64,000 bases of DNA from Mycteria americana (Eukaryota; Chordata; Aves; Ciconiiformes; Ciconiidae): assembly GCF_035582795.1 (NCBI RefSeq), contig NC_134366.1:6554828-6618827 (forward strand), in the 5' to 3' direction. Shown one piece after another: positions 13,429-24,900 of this stretch (the stretch's first letter is position 1; each line of letters opens with the position of its first letter). The notes beneath the pieces are model-generated. The model was given only the letters and a program-made list of their open reading frames with translations. It did no database searches and was not told where the DNA came from. The position numbers and the translations under genes were made by a program.

Positions 13429-13624
13429 TTATATGAAAATTACGGCGTCACCATGAGCGGGGTATTGAAAAGGAAGTACGAAGAGCTGGGGGATGACAGC
13501 ACCTACTGCTCCTCCTCCTCCTGCTCCCCCCTCTCCTCCTCGGCGTCCTCGGGCTGGGAATCAGACGAGGAGAGCTCCCGCGGAGAGCCCAAGCCCAGCT
13601 CTGCCTTAACGCCCAGCTTCACCC
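13429..13624 (+). CDS. CSRNP1: CSRNP1 exon 2 (start codon exon)
   Basis: The acceptor TTTTCCAG precedes a 24-base leader and the start codon at 13453, in the strong context GTCACCATGA. The exon encodes [15 protein letters not shown] and a serine/cysteine run rich in TCC codons, and ends at 13624 before GTGAGT, leaving one base of the next codon. Low-complexity serine coding is typical of this family's N-terminus. Confidence 0.93.
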
Positions 13625-16600
13625 GTGAGTATCTCCGGCAGCCCCTCTCCCGGGATCAGGCATCCCCACACACGGGTTTTTTGTAGCGTGGTGGTGAGTT
13701 GTCACCTCTGTCCATGCAGAGACCCCCTTGGAGCACACCTTCATGGGTGGAAGCAGCCGTGACACCAGCTCCCTGTCATTACACCAATTTATCTTGTTTT
13801 TATAGTTGGCCAGCATCCTCAGGGTAGTCTTTCTCAGCCCTTCCTCTCAGCATTTATCATTCCTTTATAACGTTTTTGCTGAAGTCCAAATTGCCCGGAA
13901 TAGAAATCCAAGGACCTGGGTATGCAGAGACCTGCAGGTGTCTCCAAGCCGGTGCTGTAGGACCATCCCACCATCCCTCAGTCCCCTGTCAAGCTAGTTC
14001 CTAGGCAATGACTAAACAGACAGCCAAGGCCTTTAACGCTGGTTTTTAAAAATGATTAACCAGTAGCGTAATTACCATTTCAGAACTAGTTTCCTACGTA
14101 AGTTGGGTACTTTGCCAGAGAACGTGACACGCTTGACATTGCCTCCGCTGTTAGTACAGATAAATGCTATTTTGTTTTCCCAGCAATATCAGTTTTGATA
14201 GCTTTTAGGAAAACACACAGAAGACAGGGTTGTAAAATCCTTTATCTGCCATGCGAAGGGAAAAATAAAAAATACAATAGGGGACCATCTTCACGGAGGA
14301 GGAATAGTCCAACTGAGTAAATTGTACTGAACACCCACTGTATATAGCAGTTAAGGTCCACTTAGCAGACATACACAAACACACAGTGGTCTGAAAAGGC
14401 TTTAGAAGTCTTGTAATAATAAAGCGTCTCATTCTTGCTTGTCTTCCCAGGTTTTGTGACAAAACAATGAACTTTTTGTATTCTCTGGCTCAATTGGAAA
14501 AGGGTCAGGAATGGGAAAACAATTTCGGAGGAGGGGTGTGGGGGGGGAGAAGCAAATGCCAAAGTGCAGCAGCTTAGCCGATAGATGATCGCGGTGGTTA
14601 ACTTGCCTTTTGATAAAGAGCTAATGTTTTAGAAGACTGAGTCAAGGTTATTATGAAAATGCAACGTGCAGTGCAAAGATATCATCAAAGCGACTGCAGA
14701 GCCCAGTGTGAAACCCTCAGCTATTTAGCAGAAGCTGCTGACGCAGCTGGGTGAACGCTTTTTTTTTTTTTTTTCATATGAAACTGAAATGCTGTATTTT
14801 GGCAAGCGAGGCTTGTGAAACGTGGGTGCAGCTAACTGTCCAGTCTTGCACTTTCTCAGCCTTTGGGGCCAGGCAAACCAGCCGAGCCCCTTGGGTTTTT
14901 GGCAGGCCTTTCGTTGGCTCCCTGCAGTAGGGCTGCCTGCGGCTCTGCCATCCGAAGAGTGGGGCTTGGATCCCAGCTCTGCAGGAGTCACCCATCCTTT
15001 CTGGCTTGGTTTTTTTCCATGTTCTCCATGGTGGCAACCAAGACATCCATGCATCAGCAGAGAATGGGACCAAAAGACCCCACCACCGAATCTGTGTATA
15101 GCTGACTCTTGTTCCTGACATGGTCATGCAGCAGACAAAGCAGCTCTCTAACCCAGCACCACTGCGTTTTGCTTTGCCTTCTGTGGCCAGCTACGTTCGT
15201 GGAAACTCATTGACTCTGAAACTGTCCTGGCTAATTAGTCCACCTCCATCTGCTACGTTTGCACGTGCAAATGTGCAGAACTAGGTATCTCTGGAGAGGC
15301 TCCGCTTTAAATGGTGTGTAGCGTGTTTGAACAGTTTAAGATAAACCAGAGTCATGTATTGCCGTGTTTACCCTGGGATCACCTGCATAAAGATTAACAT
15401 CTTTGCAGCTGCTCTCAAATGAGTCTCTTGAGAATAAACTATAGATTCATAGTTCCTCCCAGTGGATGGTGAAAGGAAGTACCAGAAAAATAGCCGTTTT
15501 GGCTATTTTCTGCCCTGCCACAAAAGCTGGAGCCACGCAGCACTGGAGTGTCGGTGCCCCGGCATCCCGGGAGCAGACCGCGAGCTCTTGAACGTGGGGC
15601 AGGGTGCTTGGGTTTAGAGCAAGACAGGCGTGTAGGATGGTTTATTGCTTGTTCGTTATGCTCTGCTGCACATGAAGAATAGGCAAATGCATGTTTCTTG
15701 GAGGAAGTCATGCAGGAAGGAGAAGCAGCAGCCGTTTCTTAGGGCGAATCTGATCAGTGACTCCGATGCATCGGAACTTGGCTTAGTTTCCTCTCCATCG
15801 TCCAAAGTGTTAGGTCCTAAAACACCAGAAGCCGTCAGGTGATGCTGTGACCTTATCCTGTCATGTTGAGAGAGTAATTGCAAGTCCTGCCTGTTTGTAA
15901 TATTTACAGCCTGTTTGTAATATTTCTGTCCCGTCTGCAGGATGGCCGTACTGACTTTGTGCCTTTTTTTTTTTTTTTTTTTTCTTCCTCCATTTTTAGC
16001 CACGTCTATCCTGAAGAAATCCAAGCGACTAAAGAAGAACAATGTGGAGTTTGACCGGGTCACTGTGTTTTACTTCCCACGCTGCCAGGGGTTCACGAGC
16101 GTGCCTAGTCGTGGGGGCTGTACCCTGGGGATGGTGAGCAAACACAGCTCCTCCCGGCAGTTCACGCTAGCGGAGTTTTCAAAGGAGCAGGAAAACGTTC
16201 GTCGGGAGAAACTCGAAGAGAAATTAAAAGAGGAGAAGTTGGAAGCGTTGAAATGGAAAGTGAGTAGGAGCGTGGGGTTGGGTTGGTGAGGAGCGGGTGG
16301 GTGTCGTTCGTTAACGGCCATTTTTTAGTAGGAGCCTCTCTGAGACCTGGGGTCATTGGTCCTTAACCCTGTTTGGGTCTCCAAAAAACACAGGCTCCAG
16401 TGTGGGATTTTCAGCTCAGTTCTCCACCTTTGGAACGTGATGGAAAAGACACTGAACTCCAGGTCTTTGGGGGCTCTGACGCAGATTTTGGTCTTGGGGT
16501 TGGCCGCCATGGGGGGGAGATCTTTCCTTTCTTGTTTCTCCTGACCTGGGGGTGCTGATGGCTCTGTGTCCCCAACAGGTCCCTAATGCTTTGCCCATTT

Positions 16601-19050
16601 TTTGCCCTCAGCTAACCATGAACGGCACGAAGGAGTCAGAAGAGGCCAACCAGCTCACCATCGAAGACATCTCCAGCGATGACATCGACATTAGCAACGT
16701 GGACCTGGAGGACGGCTTCTTCCTCCAGCCCTACCCTGCCAAGAAGAGACGTGCGCTGCTGAAAGCCGTAGGGGTGAAGAAGATCGACAAGGAGGAGAAG
16801 CGGGAGCTGCACAACATCCGCCTGTCCCGGGAGGACTGCGGCTGCGACTGCCGGGAGGTCTGCGACCCAGAGACCTGCAGCTGCAGCTTGGCAGGCATTA
16901 AATGTCAGGTACTGCCCTCGCCTCCGGGCACAGGCGAAAAGCCGCGGCTCCAGCTGATGTGTATGTTAAAGCAGGGGGGTATTGAGCAAGCAGGACAGAG
17001 TTAGGGCAGCTTGTAAAATGCATCTGTTCCCACCTGCGCTCGGGCTGAAGCAGGCGAGAAAAGCTCTTGGAGATGCTCCCCAGGCTGCGAGGCAGATGCC
17101 GCTCGAAAGCATCAGCTTCCCAAATCACACGTGCAGCCGTCCTCACGCTGCCGCTGCAGCCGTGGGGATGTGCCCGAGCCTGCAGCGTGAATGCACCCGC
17201 CCCGTCCGTCCCCGCGAGACTCGTACCTGCTCGGTCTCCTGTTGGAGACGGGACACATGGGAATGTCTTCGCAAACGAAAGCTTCTTGCTCCTCACGCGA
17301 GGCTGCGATTTCTCCTCCTCCCCCTGGTTTTATTTTTGATTTTTTTTCCCTTGGTGTGTATCACAACTCCCAGCGCGCTCGGGCGAACGTGGGAGTGTTA
17401 GCTGAGCATCAGCCCACAGCTCGCTGTGCAGACCGCCTGCAAAGTGGGATAATCCCTGTATATTCGACTAGCTTACTATATCTTCATTTTATTTTTTTAT
17501 GGGTGCCTGCCCGGCTGTGTTGGGGGAGCCATATTCCCTATTCTGGGTGCTGCTCGCTCCCTCGATGCCGTGGTTGCAGGCTGGGGGTGGCGTAGGGTGG
17601 GTGCGCACGGGCGGGTGGGTGCGGACAGGGCAGGCGGTGCTCCACGTGCGTGTCGCAGCCCCCCCAGCGCCTACTGATAACAGGGAGATAAAGGTGCCGC
17701 AGATGCCTGTTGAGCAATTTGTCCTTGTCTCAGCAAGGGGCAGGAGCTCATGATACGGATCAGGTATGAAATATCATGATGCAACGTACAAAAACTCATG
17801 TTTGCCTCCTCATGTCTACTTTTGGAGCGTTATATTTTGCTTTTTTTGGAACCTTTTAACTTTCTTCAGTTGTACTGAAATCCAGCTCTTTTATGACAAG
17901 CCTTCAAAAGAGCAGGGTGCCTTTTATTATTAATTTTTTTTTTTAGTCTGCTTTTAAACCCCTTAGCTGTTACTTGGTTTCTCAGGGTGGGTGAGTCACG
18001 GGCAGTTTCGATTTTGCGCTGCCGGGTTCTGTCCTAACCCTCTGTCTCTGCTTCTCCCCACACCAGATGGATCACACCTCCTTCCCCTGCGGCTGCACCA
18101 AGGACGGCTGCGGCAACACCGAGGGCCGGATCGAGTTCAACCAGGCCCGCGTGCAGACCCACTTCATCCACACCATCATGAAGCTGGAGCTGGAGAAGCA
18201 GCAGCAGAGCAGCGAGAAGGTGGTGGAGGCCGAGCCCCCTTTTCGGGAGCGGCTCCCACCCTTGGGATGTGCAGCAGGGAAGGGCTCCTTGGAGGAGCGT
18301 GCCGTGCCGCTGGCACCCGCCTTCCAGTTCAGCCCCGACCTGGAGGCCCTGGGGGAGAACAGCTGCAGCAGCGACATGACGGACTCCTCCATCTCCTCCC
18401 ACCCCAGCGAGGACCTGGAGGAGCCCTACGAGAGCCTCCCCTCCGACAAGTCCCAGTCGGACGTGGACGACGATGGCTTGGCACGCATCCTCCACTTCAA
18501 TGACTCGGATGCGGAGGAAGAGGGTGGCCGCGGCCAGGATGACCTGAGCTGCTTCCACCCCGCCGACTTCTTCATTGAGGACCATGGCGGCGAGGCCAAG
18601 CCTGTCCCTGGCCACTTGTCCCACCTCTCCGAGTGCCTGGATGAGAACGCCAACCAGGATGGCGGAGGTTTGCTGGAAGATGCGGCCCACGCGCGGTGCG
18701 ATGGGCTGTCCTGCTGCGCCTCATCCCCGGCCGAGCCCTGCTCCAAGAGCTACGCCGACCTCAGCCTTTCCTCTGACTCCTTGGATTTCTTCCAGTCCTT
18801 CTCGGACTATAACTTGGGACCTCTTTACAACTCCTTAAAGGAGTACGAGAACCTTGATAACTTCTCAGCGTTACAGTTTCAGTTGCCTAATTTCCCTGGC
18901 TTCCCGCAAGCCGGAGATCAGGGCTCCTGTTTCTTGGAGTCCCTCATCGGTTTGTCCGAATCCGTCCCCGAAACCCCGGCCCCTTTCACAGACAATCAAC
19001 TTTTGGAGGATGCCATCAAGTCATCGCTGATGGAGACGGTGAAAGTGTGA
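13453..19050 (+). CDS. CSRNP1: Cysteine/serine-rich nuclear protein 1 (CSRNP1, AXUD1), 570 residues in four coding exons
   Basis: Coding parts are 13453-13624, 16000-16259, 16612-16908 and 18067-19050. They join in frame with GT-AG boundaries and end at TGA 19048-19050. The family consists of nuclear proteins that bind DNA and activate transcription, induced by axin or cytokines and linked to apoptosis and development. Visible features in order: an N-terminal acidic/serine-rich stretch (residues about 15-55), the conserved CSRNP block containing [15 protein letters not shown] (about 71-85), a Lys/Glu-rich helix, a basic KKRR cluster (about 188-191), a cysteine-rich block with CGCDC, CSC and CGC motifs (about 217-263), and a long acidic, serine-rich C-terminal half. 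Human CSRNP1 has 589 residues, so the length fits. Paralogue choice (1 rather than 2 or 3) rests on the neighbouring GORASP1 and TTC21A sequences. Confidence 0.95.
16000..16259 (+). CDS. CSRNP1: CSRNP1 exon 3, conserved CSRNP N-terminal domain
   Basis: The exon starts after a long T tract and TTTTTAG, and ends before GTGAGT. It encodes [17 protein letters not shown], the invariant [12 protein letters not shown] segment, a Gly/Cys turn (SRGGCTLGM), and a charged helix rich in Glu and Lys. These are the hallmark residues that identify the family. Entry phase completes a proline codon with exon 2; exit is in phase 0. Confidence 0.95.
16612..16908 (+). CDS. CSRNP1: CSRNP1 exon 4, basic and cysteine-rich region
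   Basis: This 297-base, 99-codon exon has phase 0 at both ends (acceptor CCCTCAG, donor CAG/GTACTG). It encodes an acidic stretch ([14 protein letters not shown]), the basic cluster AKKRRALLK that could serve in nuclear import, and the first half of the cysteine-rich domain ([17 protein letters not shown]). The cysteine block continues across the intron into exon 5, as in the rest of the family. Confidence 0.95.
18067..19050 (+). CDS. CSRNP1: CSRNP1 exon 5, rest of cysteine block and acidic C-terminal half
   Basis: The exon begins [17 protein letters not shown], completing the cysteine-rich domain, followed by [20 protein letters not shown], a conserved predicted helix. The remaining 270 residues are rich in Ser, Asp, Glu and Leu and contain many acidic-aromatic clusters (for example [12 protein letters not shown]), the usual look of an activation region. 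Coding GC content is high at third positions until about 18780 and then drops. Confidence 0.95.
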   Translation: MDHTSFPCGCTKDGCGNTEGRIEFNQARVQTHFIHTIMKLELEKQQQSSEKVVEAEPPFRERLPPLGCAAGKGSLEERAVPLAPAFQFSPDLEALGENSCSSDMTDSSISSHPSEDLEEPYESLPSDKSQSDVDDDGLARILHFNDSDAEEEGGRGQDDLSCFHPADFFIEDHGGEAKPVPGHLSHLSECLDENANQDGGGLLEDAAHARCDGLSCCASSPAEPCSKSYADLSLSSDSLDFFQSFSDYNLGPLYNSLKEYENLDNFSALQFQLPNFPGFPQAGDQGSCFLESLIGLSESVPETPAPFTDNQLLEDAIKSSLMETVKV

Positions 19051-19704
19051 AATGCCCGCATGGCTGGGGTGGGAAGGACCAGCACCGAAAGGAAAACAGA
19101 AGAACAGTCAGACGGGCAAACTTTCACTGAAAGGATGACGTGCTACTCAAAAATAAGGAGGAAAAAACAACAACAACAAAAAACTCGCTAAGCAAACAAA
19201 CTATTTTTGGTCTTTATAGAACGTGGACGTTTTGACATACTGCAGCTACAATCAGTTCTCTCGCTGTTTGTGCAAAAATTTCTAAACTTTCATGGTGGGG
19301 TGGGGAGGGAGGGAAAAAGACTTTCATGTATGAATTTCATTGTGTTTTGTATGAAAAGACCTGTTGAGAAATACTCCTTGCTAATGTTGCCAGTCGTACA
19401 CACAGCCCCTTCTAGAAACGTTTCAGTGTTGCAGGAACTTTTTAAGACAACTTTTTGAAGCTGTATTTATTGTGAAAATTTGTGGTTTGCGTAAGAGTTA
19501 GCCCAACACGCTCTTATGTTTAAATCTGACAAGGTTTACAGAAGAGATCCATACACTATATACATAATCATTCTTCATCTATTTATTGCAAATTCCAGAA
19601 TTTAACTAGCCACTGAAGCTTGAACTAGCATGAAACCTTATTTAAATTGGTAATACCTCAGATGTATTATGTGTACAATCATATTTTTTTGCATAATATA
19701 TCTG

Positions 19705-19718
19705 TATTTATTTATTTT
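19705..19718 (+). promoter_or_regulatory. CSRNP1: AU-rich element in the CSRNP1 3' UTR
   Basis: Overlapping ATTTA pentamers form a nonamer-type AU-rich element (TTATTTATT core). Such elements are bound by TTP/ELAVL-type proteins and shorten mRNA half-life. Function here is inferred from motif and position. Confidence 0.6.
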
Positions 19719-21943
19719 CTACCTGTAGTACATGAATAGCACTGTGGTTTATCAATGACCTGGAAGGGCAATAAGGTCTTCAGCAGCACCCATCCTAAAG
19801 ACAACCCTGGTTTTTTCTGAGTCTGAAAGATGTTGGCTGTTTGGTCTTCACTTCACATTTCTAAAAGAGCTGAATGCAAGCGGGTGGGAAGGGAGGGATG
19901 GAGGGAACATTGGTGCAACGTCCTTTGGTTGCTATCAGCCCTCTAGTAGACATCGTGATGGTGTCTGATCTCCGAACTATCGCTATGGAGAGGAAAACAA
20001 GCAAAAACGCTCAACTATTCAAGAAATAACATGAACTAGCTCTATTTAAACAAACAAAAAAAACCCCACCCAACCCCTTTTCATAAATTATTTTGTAATT
20101 TATTTAATTTCCTAAGGATTTGGCAATGAGATCTTTCCCGATCAATTATGGTGCCTGAATATGCAGAGGAACCGTTAGCAGCGAGGGGGTTGTAATGAGA
20201 AGGACCTTTGCAGCCTGGGGGGGTTTTGGGAGAGCAAAGCCAACAACAGCAACACTGTGCTCACGCTCCTCAGCAAGTGCTCCTTAGGGCTCCCCAATGC
20301 CGAGGGTATCGCAGCTCCAAAATCCCGTCGGTCAGACTGTTTATACTATTTTTTTTTTTTTTTAATGTAGGTAAATCAGGTAAATCAAGTAAAATAGATG
20401 GCTATGAAGGTTATTGGGTTATTTATGCTTTGTGTATGGTTTTAGAGGGAAGAAAAAAATAACACCTGACAACAAAGCTGTTCAAAATGAGAGAAATCGG
20501 CGTGTTTAGGAAGGATATTGGGGGCCCTCTTGGTCTTTTGCTATTTAAATCAGTCTGAGAACATGACACTATTTGGCCACGAGATATAACTGGACATAAA
20601 ATCTGTACGTCAGTGATACACTAAGTGCCTATGCCAGCGGTATGAAAAAAACAAAAAGGCTTTAAAACCTACCGGCTTTAAATCCCCCCCTTGGAAAACG
20701 GGAGATTTGGTGATGGGAGTGATTGCCGGCATTGCCGGCAGCGGGGCGAGGCGGCGGCTCTGGCGTCCCAGCCCCGTGGCCCTGGGAGCGGGGCGCTGGC
20801 GGGAGCTCCCGAGGGGTGCGGGGCCACCCAGATGGAGGGAAGAAACCCCAAAATACGGATTTGAGGATTTTTCCTGATTGGCTGAACTGTTTATACCCCC
20901 ACGACGGGGATGGTGCTCTTGGGTACCCGCTATTCGACAGGCGCCTCGTGCAAACCTGCCGGCAATTTAGAAAACCTCTGGCGTACGAATGTGGCGAAGG
21001 CTGGGTGTTTTGGGGTTTTTTTTAATCATTATTATTACTATTTAACTGTACATCTCTGGTATTGAGCCGGTCAACTTGGAAGTGGAGCTGACCCGCCACG
21101 GCCGTGAGCGGGTGCTCGCCCCGCGCTCGCTGCCGCATCCTCCTGCGAGGCATCGCCCCCGGGGACCCCCGCCGGGCAGGAGGGCGACTGTAGGAATACT
21201 ACTGGCAGATGGAGGATTTCCTGGAGATATATATATATATATATATAATATTATTATTTTTTGTTGTCGTCGTCGTTTCTTTAGACTGAAAAATCCCCTT
21301 CGGTTATCTCCTAGGTGGTAGTTTCTATCCTTCAGACTGCATCAAAAATACTGACAGTTGAAAGTCTGGTACCATTCTGTATTTATTGGCACTAATATAT
21401 TTTATAACATTCCTAGGTTTCTCTGCATATATATATATTTATATATATAAAATATATACATATATTTTATATATATATATACACACACTTTTTTTTAAAT
21501 GAATGACGGGGATAGACTCCTGCCTTTGTGGATTTTTTTCTATAATTTATTCTTTTTATTTGTGTTGGTGCCAAAAAAAAAAAAAAAGATTTTTTCTCTT
21601 TTTTTTTTTTTCCAGGGCACTGAATTGTAAATATATAATTTTTTTTTTTTTTCTTCTCGGTATCTGTGTAAAAAGTTGCCTGTTAAACAGTTTAAAAACT
21701 GGGTATTTATTGACACAATCTGTAATTATCTAATGTATTGATTGAAACGCTTTGGTTTCAACATAGCTTTATTTTAGCTTTCTTTGTGTATATATTGTGA
21801 TTATGTTGCTTAAAGGTACAAGTTAAAAAAATGCTTTATTTTTACCTTATCCATTTGCATTTGTTTATAAAAAAGCATATTTGTCTACAGCTGCTGTCTC
21901 TCATTTCATCAAAGCAATATGAAGAAATTTCCATTACACTTTC

Positions 21944-21949
21944 AATAAA
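21944..21949 (+). terminator. CSRNP1: Poly(A) signal of CSRNP1
   Basis: An exact AATAAA hexamer sits about 2.9 kb after the stop codon, followed within 30 bases by T/G-rich sequence. It is the best 3' end signal between CSRNP1 and the next gene. Confidence 0.8.
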
Positions 21950-21968
21950 AGAATTTTGTTTGAATACG

Positions 21969-24900
21969 TCGGCGTCTTCGCCCTCTTTATCCTTTACTGT
22001 GGCTCAAAAATTTGGATGACGGGTGTGTACGCTGTACTGTATGTCCCAGTTGTCCCTTCTTTGTTTGTTTTTGGCTTTTTTGGCCCCTTTTTGAAGCTAA
22101 TGAGTGCCCTGGAGTTCCCACCCCAAATATCGAGATGGGAGCATCCTACCAGGGCAGGAGCAGCCCTTGTCCCAGCCTGGTGTCCTCCAAGAGGCTTCTC
22201 CTCAGCTTGGGGACCCCCGTTGCTTTTCTCACCCCCCCCCAAAAGCAGCCCAGGGAAGAGCATCCCCATACCCTCGTGCTGGGGGAAAGGCACGGGGCGG
22301 GGGGGGAGCCTGAGGGGCTGAGCACTGGCATGGGGCCAGGCCCATAGTGGGAAACCAGCCGTAGGGTCAGTCCCCGGGGCGAAGGGGACATCTTCCCTGG
22401 AGGAGGCACGGAGCCGAGGCAGCTCATCCGTTCCTGTGGAGACCTCCACCTGTGGCAGCTGGATATGCAAAGCGGGGGGGCTTCCCAGGTAGCCTCCAAG
22501 GTGTCCCCAGGTCCATCACAGCCTTGACGTCACCTCAGCACTGAAATGTCGTGGGGAACGTTACCAAAGCCCTGGGAGGTCACGCGGGAGAAGCTCTTGG
22601 GGCAGCTGGAGATTCACGAGGGGCGCCCCGAAGTCCCCCAGGCATGGGTCTCCTCGCAGAGGGTACCCAGTGCCAGCCCCTGCTTTCAAATTTTGAGCTA
22701 AAATAGCACATTGTGGCTAGGGGAGAGTCTGGGCTGGCAAGAGCAGTTTCTCCCAGGGCTGGGACTAGAAGTGACCTTTTTGGCGATTTGCTTAATTTAT
22801 TTGAGGGTAAAAATGTCACGCAACCTCTTGCTTGGCAGAGCAAGACCCCTGTCCTGGAGAGCATCGCCTGAGGCTCCGAAGGTGTCTCCTGCTGCTCGGC
22901 CGTGCCGTTGCAATGTCCCCAGCACAACATCTCGTCACACAGGGCACGTGACAATTGCCCTGTTCAAGTTGCTGCCTGCTCCACCTGTGTCACTCTGTGT
23001 GACCAAGTGCCTTTTTTTTTTTCCCCCTAAAAAAGGTAAAATTCAGTGCGTGGGGGTCTGGCTGCGCTGCTTGCCAAGCTTGTTTGGCTTGTGGACGGTA
23101 GCTGCACCTCTCCACGGGACAATGGAAAAGACGGCGGGGGTAGCAGCATCCCCGTGGCCAAGGAGCATACAGGAGAAATCTTGGGAAACCCTTGGAAAAC
23201 CCTAGAAATCCCTTTCCCTTGCAGGCCACAAACTTTCTCATCGCCCCGCGGCACCCCTGGGACCTGGAAGGATGCAGCCAAAAGAAGCGTCACCACGATC
23301 CTGCGCCCCAGAGGAAAAGCAGAGAAAATACGCTTGGTCCTGGCGACAGCAGGGAAATGAGAAGAGGGTGAGGATGTGTGAGCCAGCCCACGGTGCAAAG
23401 GAAAAGCTGAACAGATCCCAGACACCTGGATGGGGAAATGCACACCTATCCCAGCCACTTGCGCCCGGCACTATGGGCATAAATCATAAGCACTGGCATT
23501 GACCTGAAAGCAAGGGAAATTGGCCCAAGAATGCCATTGTCTAGTTTTCCAGCAGGAATCCATTTCTGAAGGTTGCCATCCACCCTCAGAGCTGAGAAGT
23601 TTAATTAACTCACTAAATGATTTGTTGCAAATTATTTGCTGGGCCATAAACGCAACAATACTGAAAAGAGGCCCGTTTTTTTTAATTTAATTTAATTTAA
23701 TTTAATTTAATTTAATTATTTTATTTTATTTTATTTTATTTTATTTTATTTTATTTTATTATTATTTTATTTTATTTTATTTTATTTATTTTATTTTATT
23801 TTATTTTATTTTATTTTATTTTATTTTATTATTATTTTATTTTATTTTATTAATTTTATTTTATTTTATTTTATTTTATTTTATTTTATTTTATGGGGTT
23901 TATGCCTATAATTCCCTCTTATGTTAATTGTTATCTGACTGGGAGGAGCAGATTGTGGAGCTCCAGCTGCCACACCGGTGGGTTTTCGGCTGACGGTGAT
24001 GACTTTGAGCTGTGCCCCAGCAAAGGGCATCACGGCCGGGGGACCCACCACCCAAGGGACGGTGCTGAACCAGCCCCGAGGTGCCGCATCTCATCAACCA
24101 GCCTCCGGCGCGGGCATCCACCATCCCGGCGTCTCCACAGGGAAGCGGCGGAGTTTATAACAGCCTCTTCGTGCCAAGAGGAGTTCACGTTTGCTTTGAA
24201 GAGCAAGGCAGGAAAAGCCCCGGAGGAGCTTCCCCGGCTGATTCGGGATGGTGCCTCTGCAAGGCGTTGCCCTTAAAGCCGCGGCCACTCTGCTTTTACA
24301 GGGCTGCATCTTCAAAGGGGTGCAACCAGGTGCAACCCTCGATTTGCTCCCCGGCCGTGGAGGGGTTGAGGCCAGCCGGCTCTCTGCACCACCAGGGCGG
24401 ATGTGCCCCAACCCGGTGACACGGAGCTGGGACGCACGCCCCGTTTGACAGCGGGCGGTGGTGCTCCTTCCCGTCCCTGGGAATCGGTGATTCATCCACC
24501 CCAATTAAACTCGTCTGTGCGCTCTCCGCCTTGCTTAGGTCTTCATCGCCCTCTTTATTTTCTTTTTTCCTCCGTCCAGCCACCCTGCATGCCTTGCTCG
24601 TAACAACCAGAGGCACAGAATTACTCATCGCCTGCTTTCGTTTCATGTTTAGGTGCCTACAAGAGCTGAACTGTGCGTGTAGCCACCAGACTAGAAAGCA
24701 TTTCTCCCCGGGTGGCGGAGCAGCCTCCGGAAAAGGCATGAGTCATTTGACGACCGGCGGCCGGCGGGGACGGGCTGTGACGCGAGGCGAGGCTCCTGCA
24801 GACCTGGCGCCGTGCGGGAAGGAGACATCTGAGGACTTCTCTCGCCAGGAACAGCTATAAAATGATGGTTAGGATGGACTTTCTCTCCGGCAGGGAGAAA

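Larger units (their letters stand above)
19051..21968 (+). other. CSRNP1: CSRNP1 3' untranslated region
   Basis: About 2.9 kb of AT-rich sequence runs from the stop codon to a canonical AATAAA at 21944-21949, with a T/G-rich downstream element. It carries an overlapping AU-rich destabilising motif, TATTTATTTATTTT, at 19705-19718, and further ATTTA pentamers. (AT)n tracts lie at about 21226-21248 and 21428-21484. AU-rich elements fit rapid mRNA turnover of an inducible regulator. No earlier strong poly(A) signal was seen. Confidence 0.8.
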
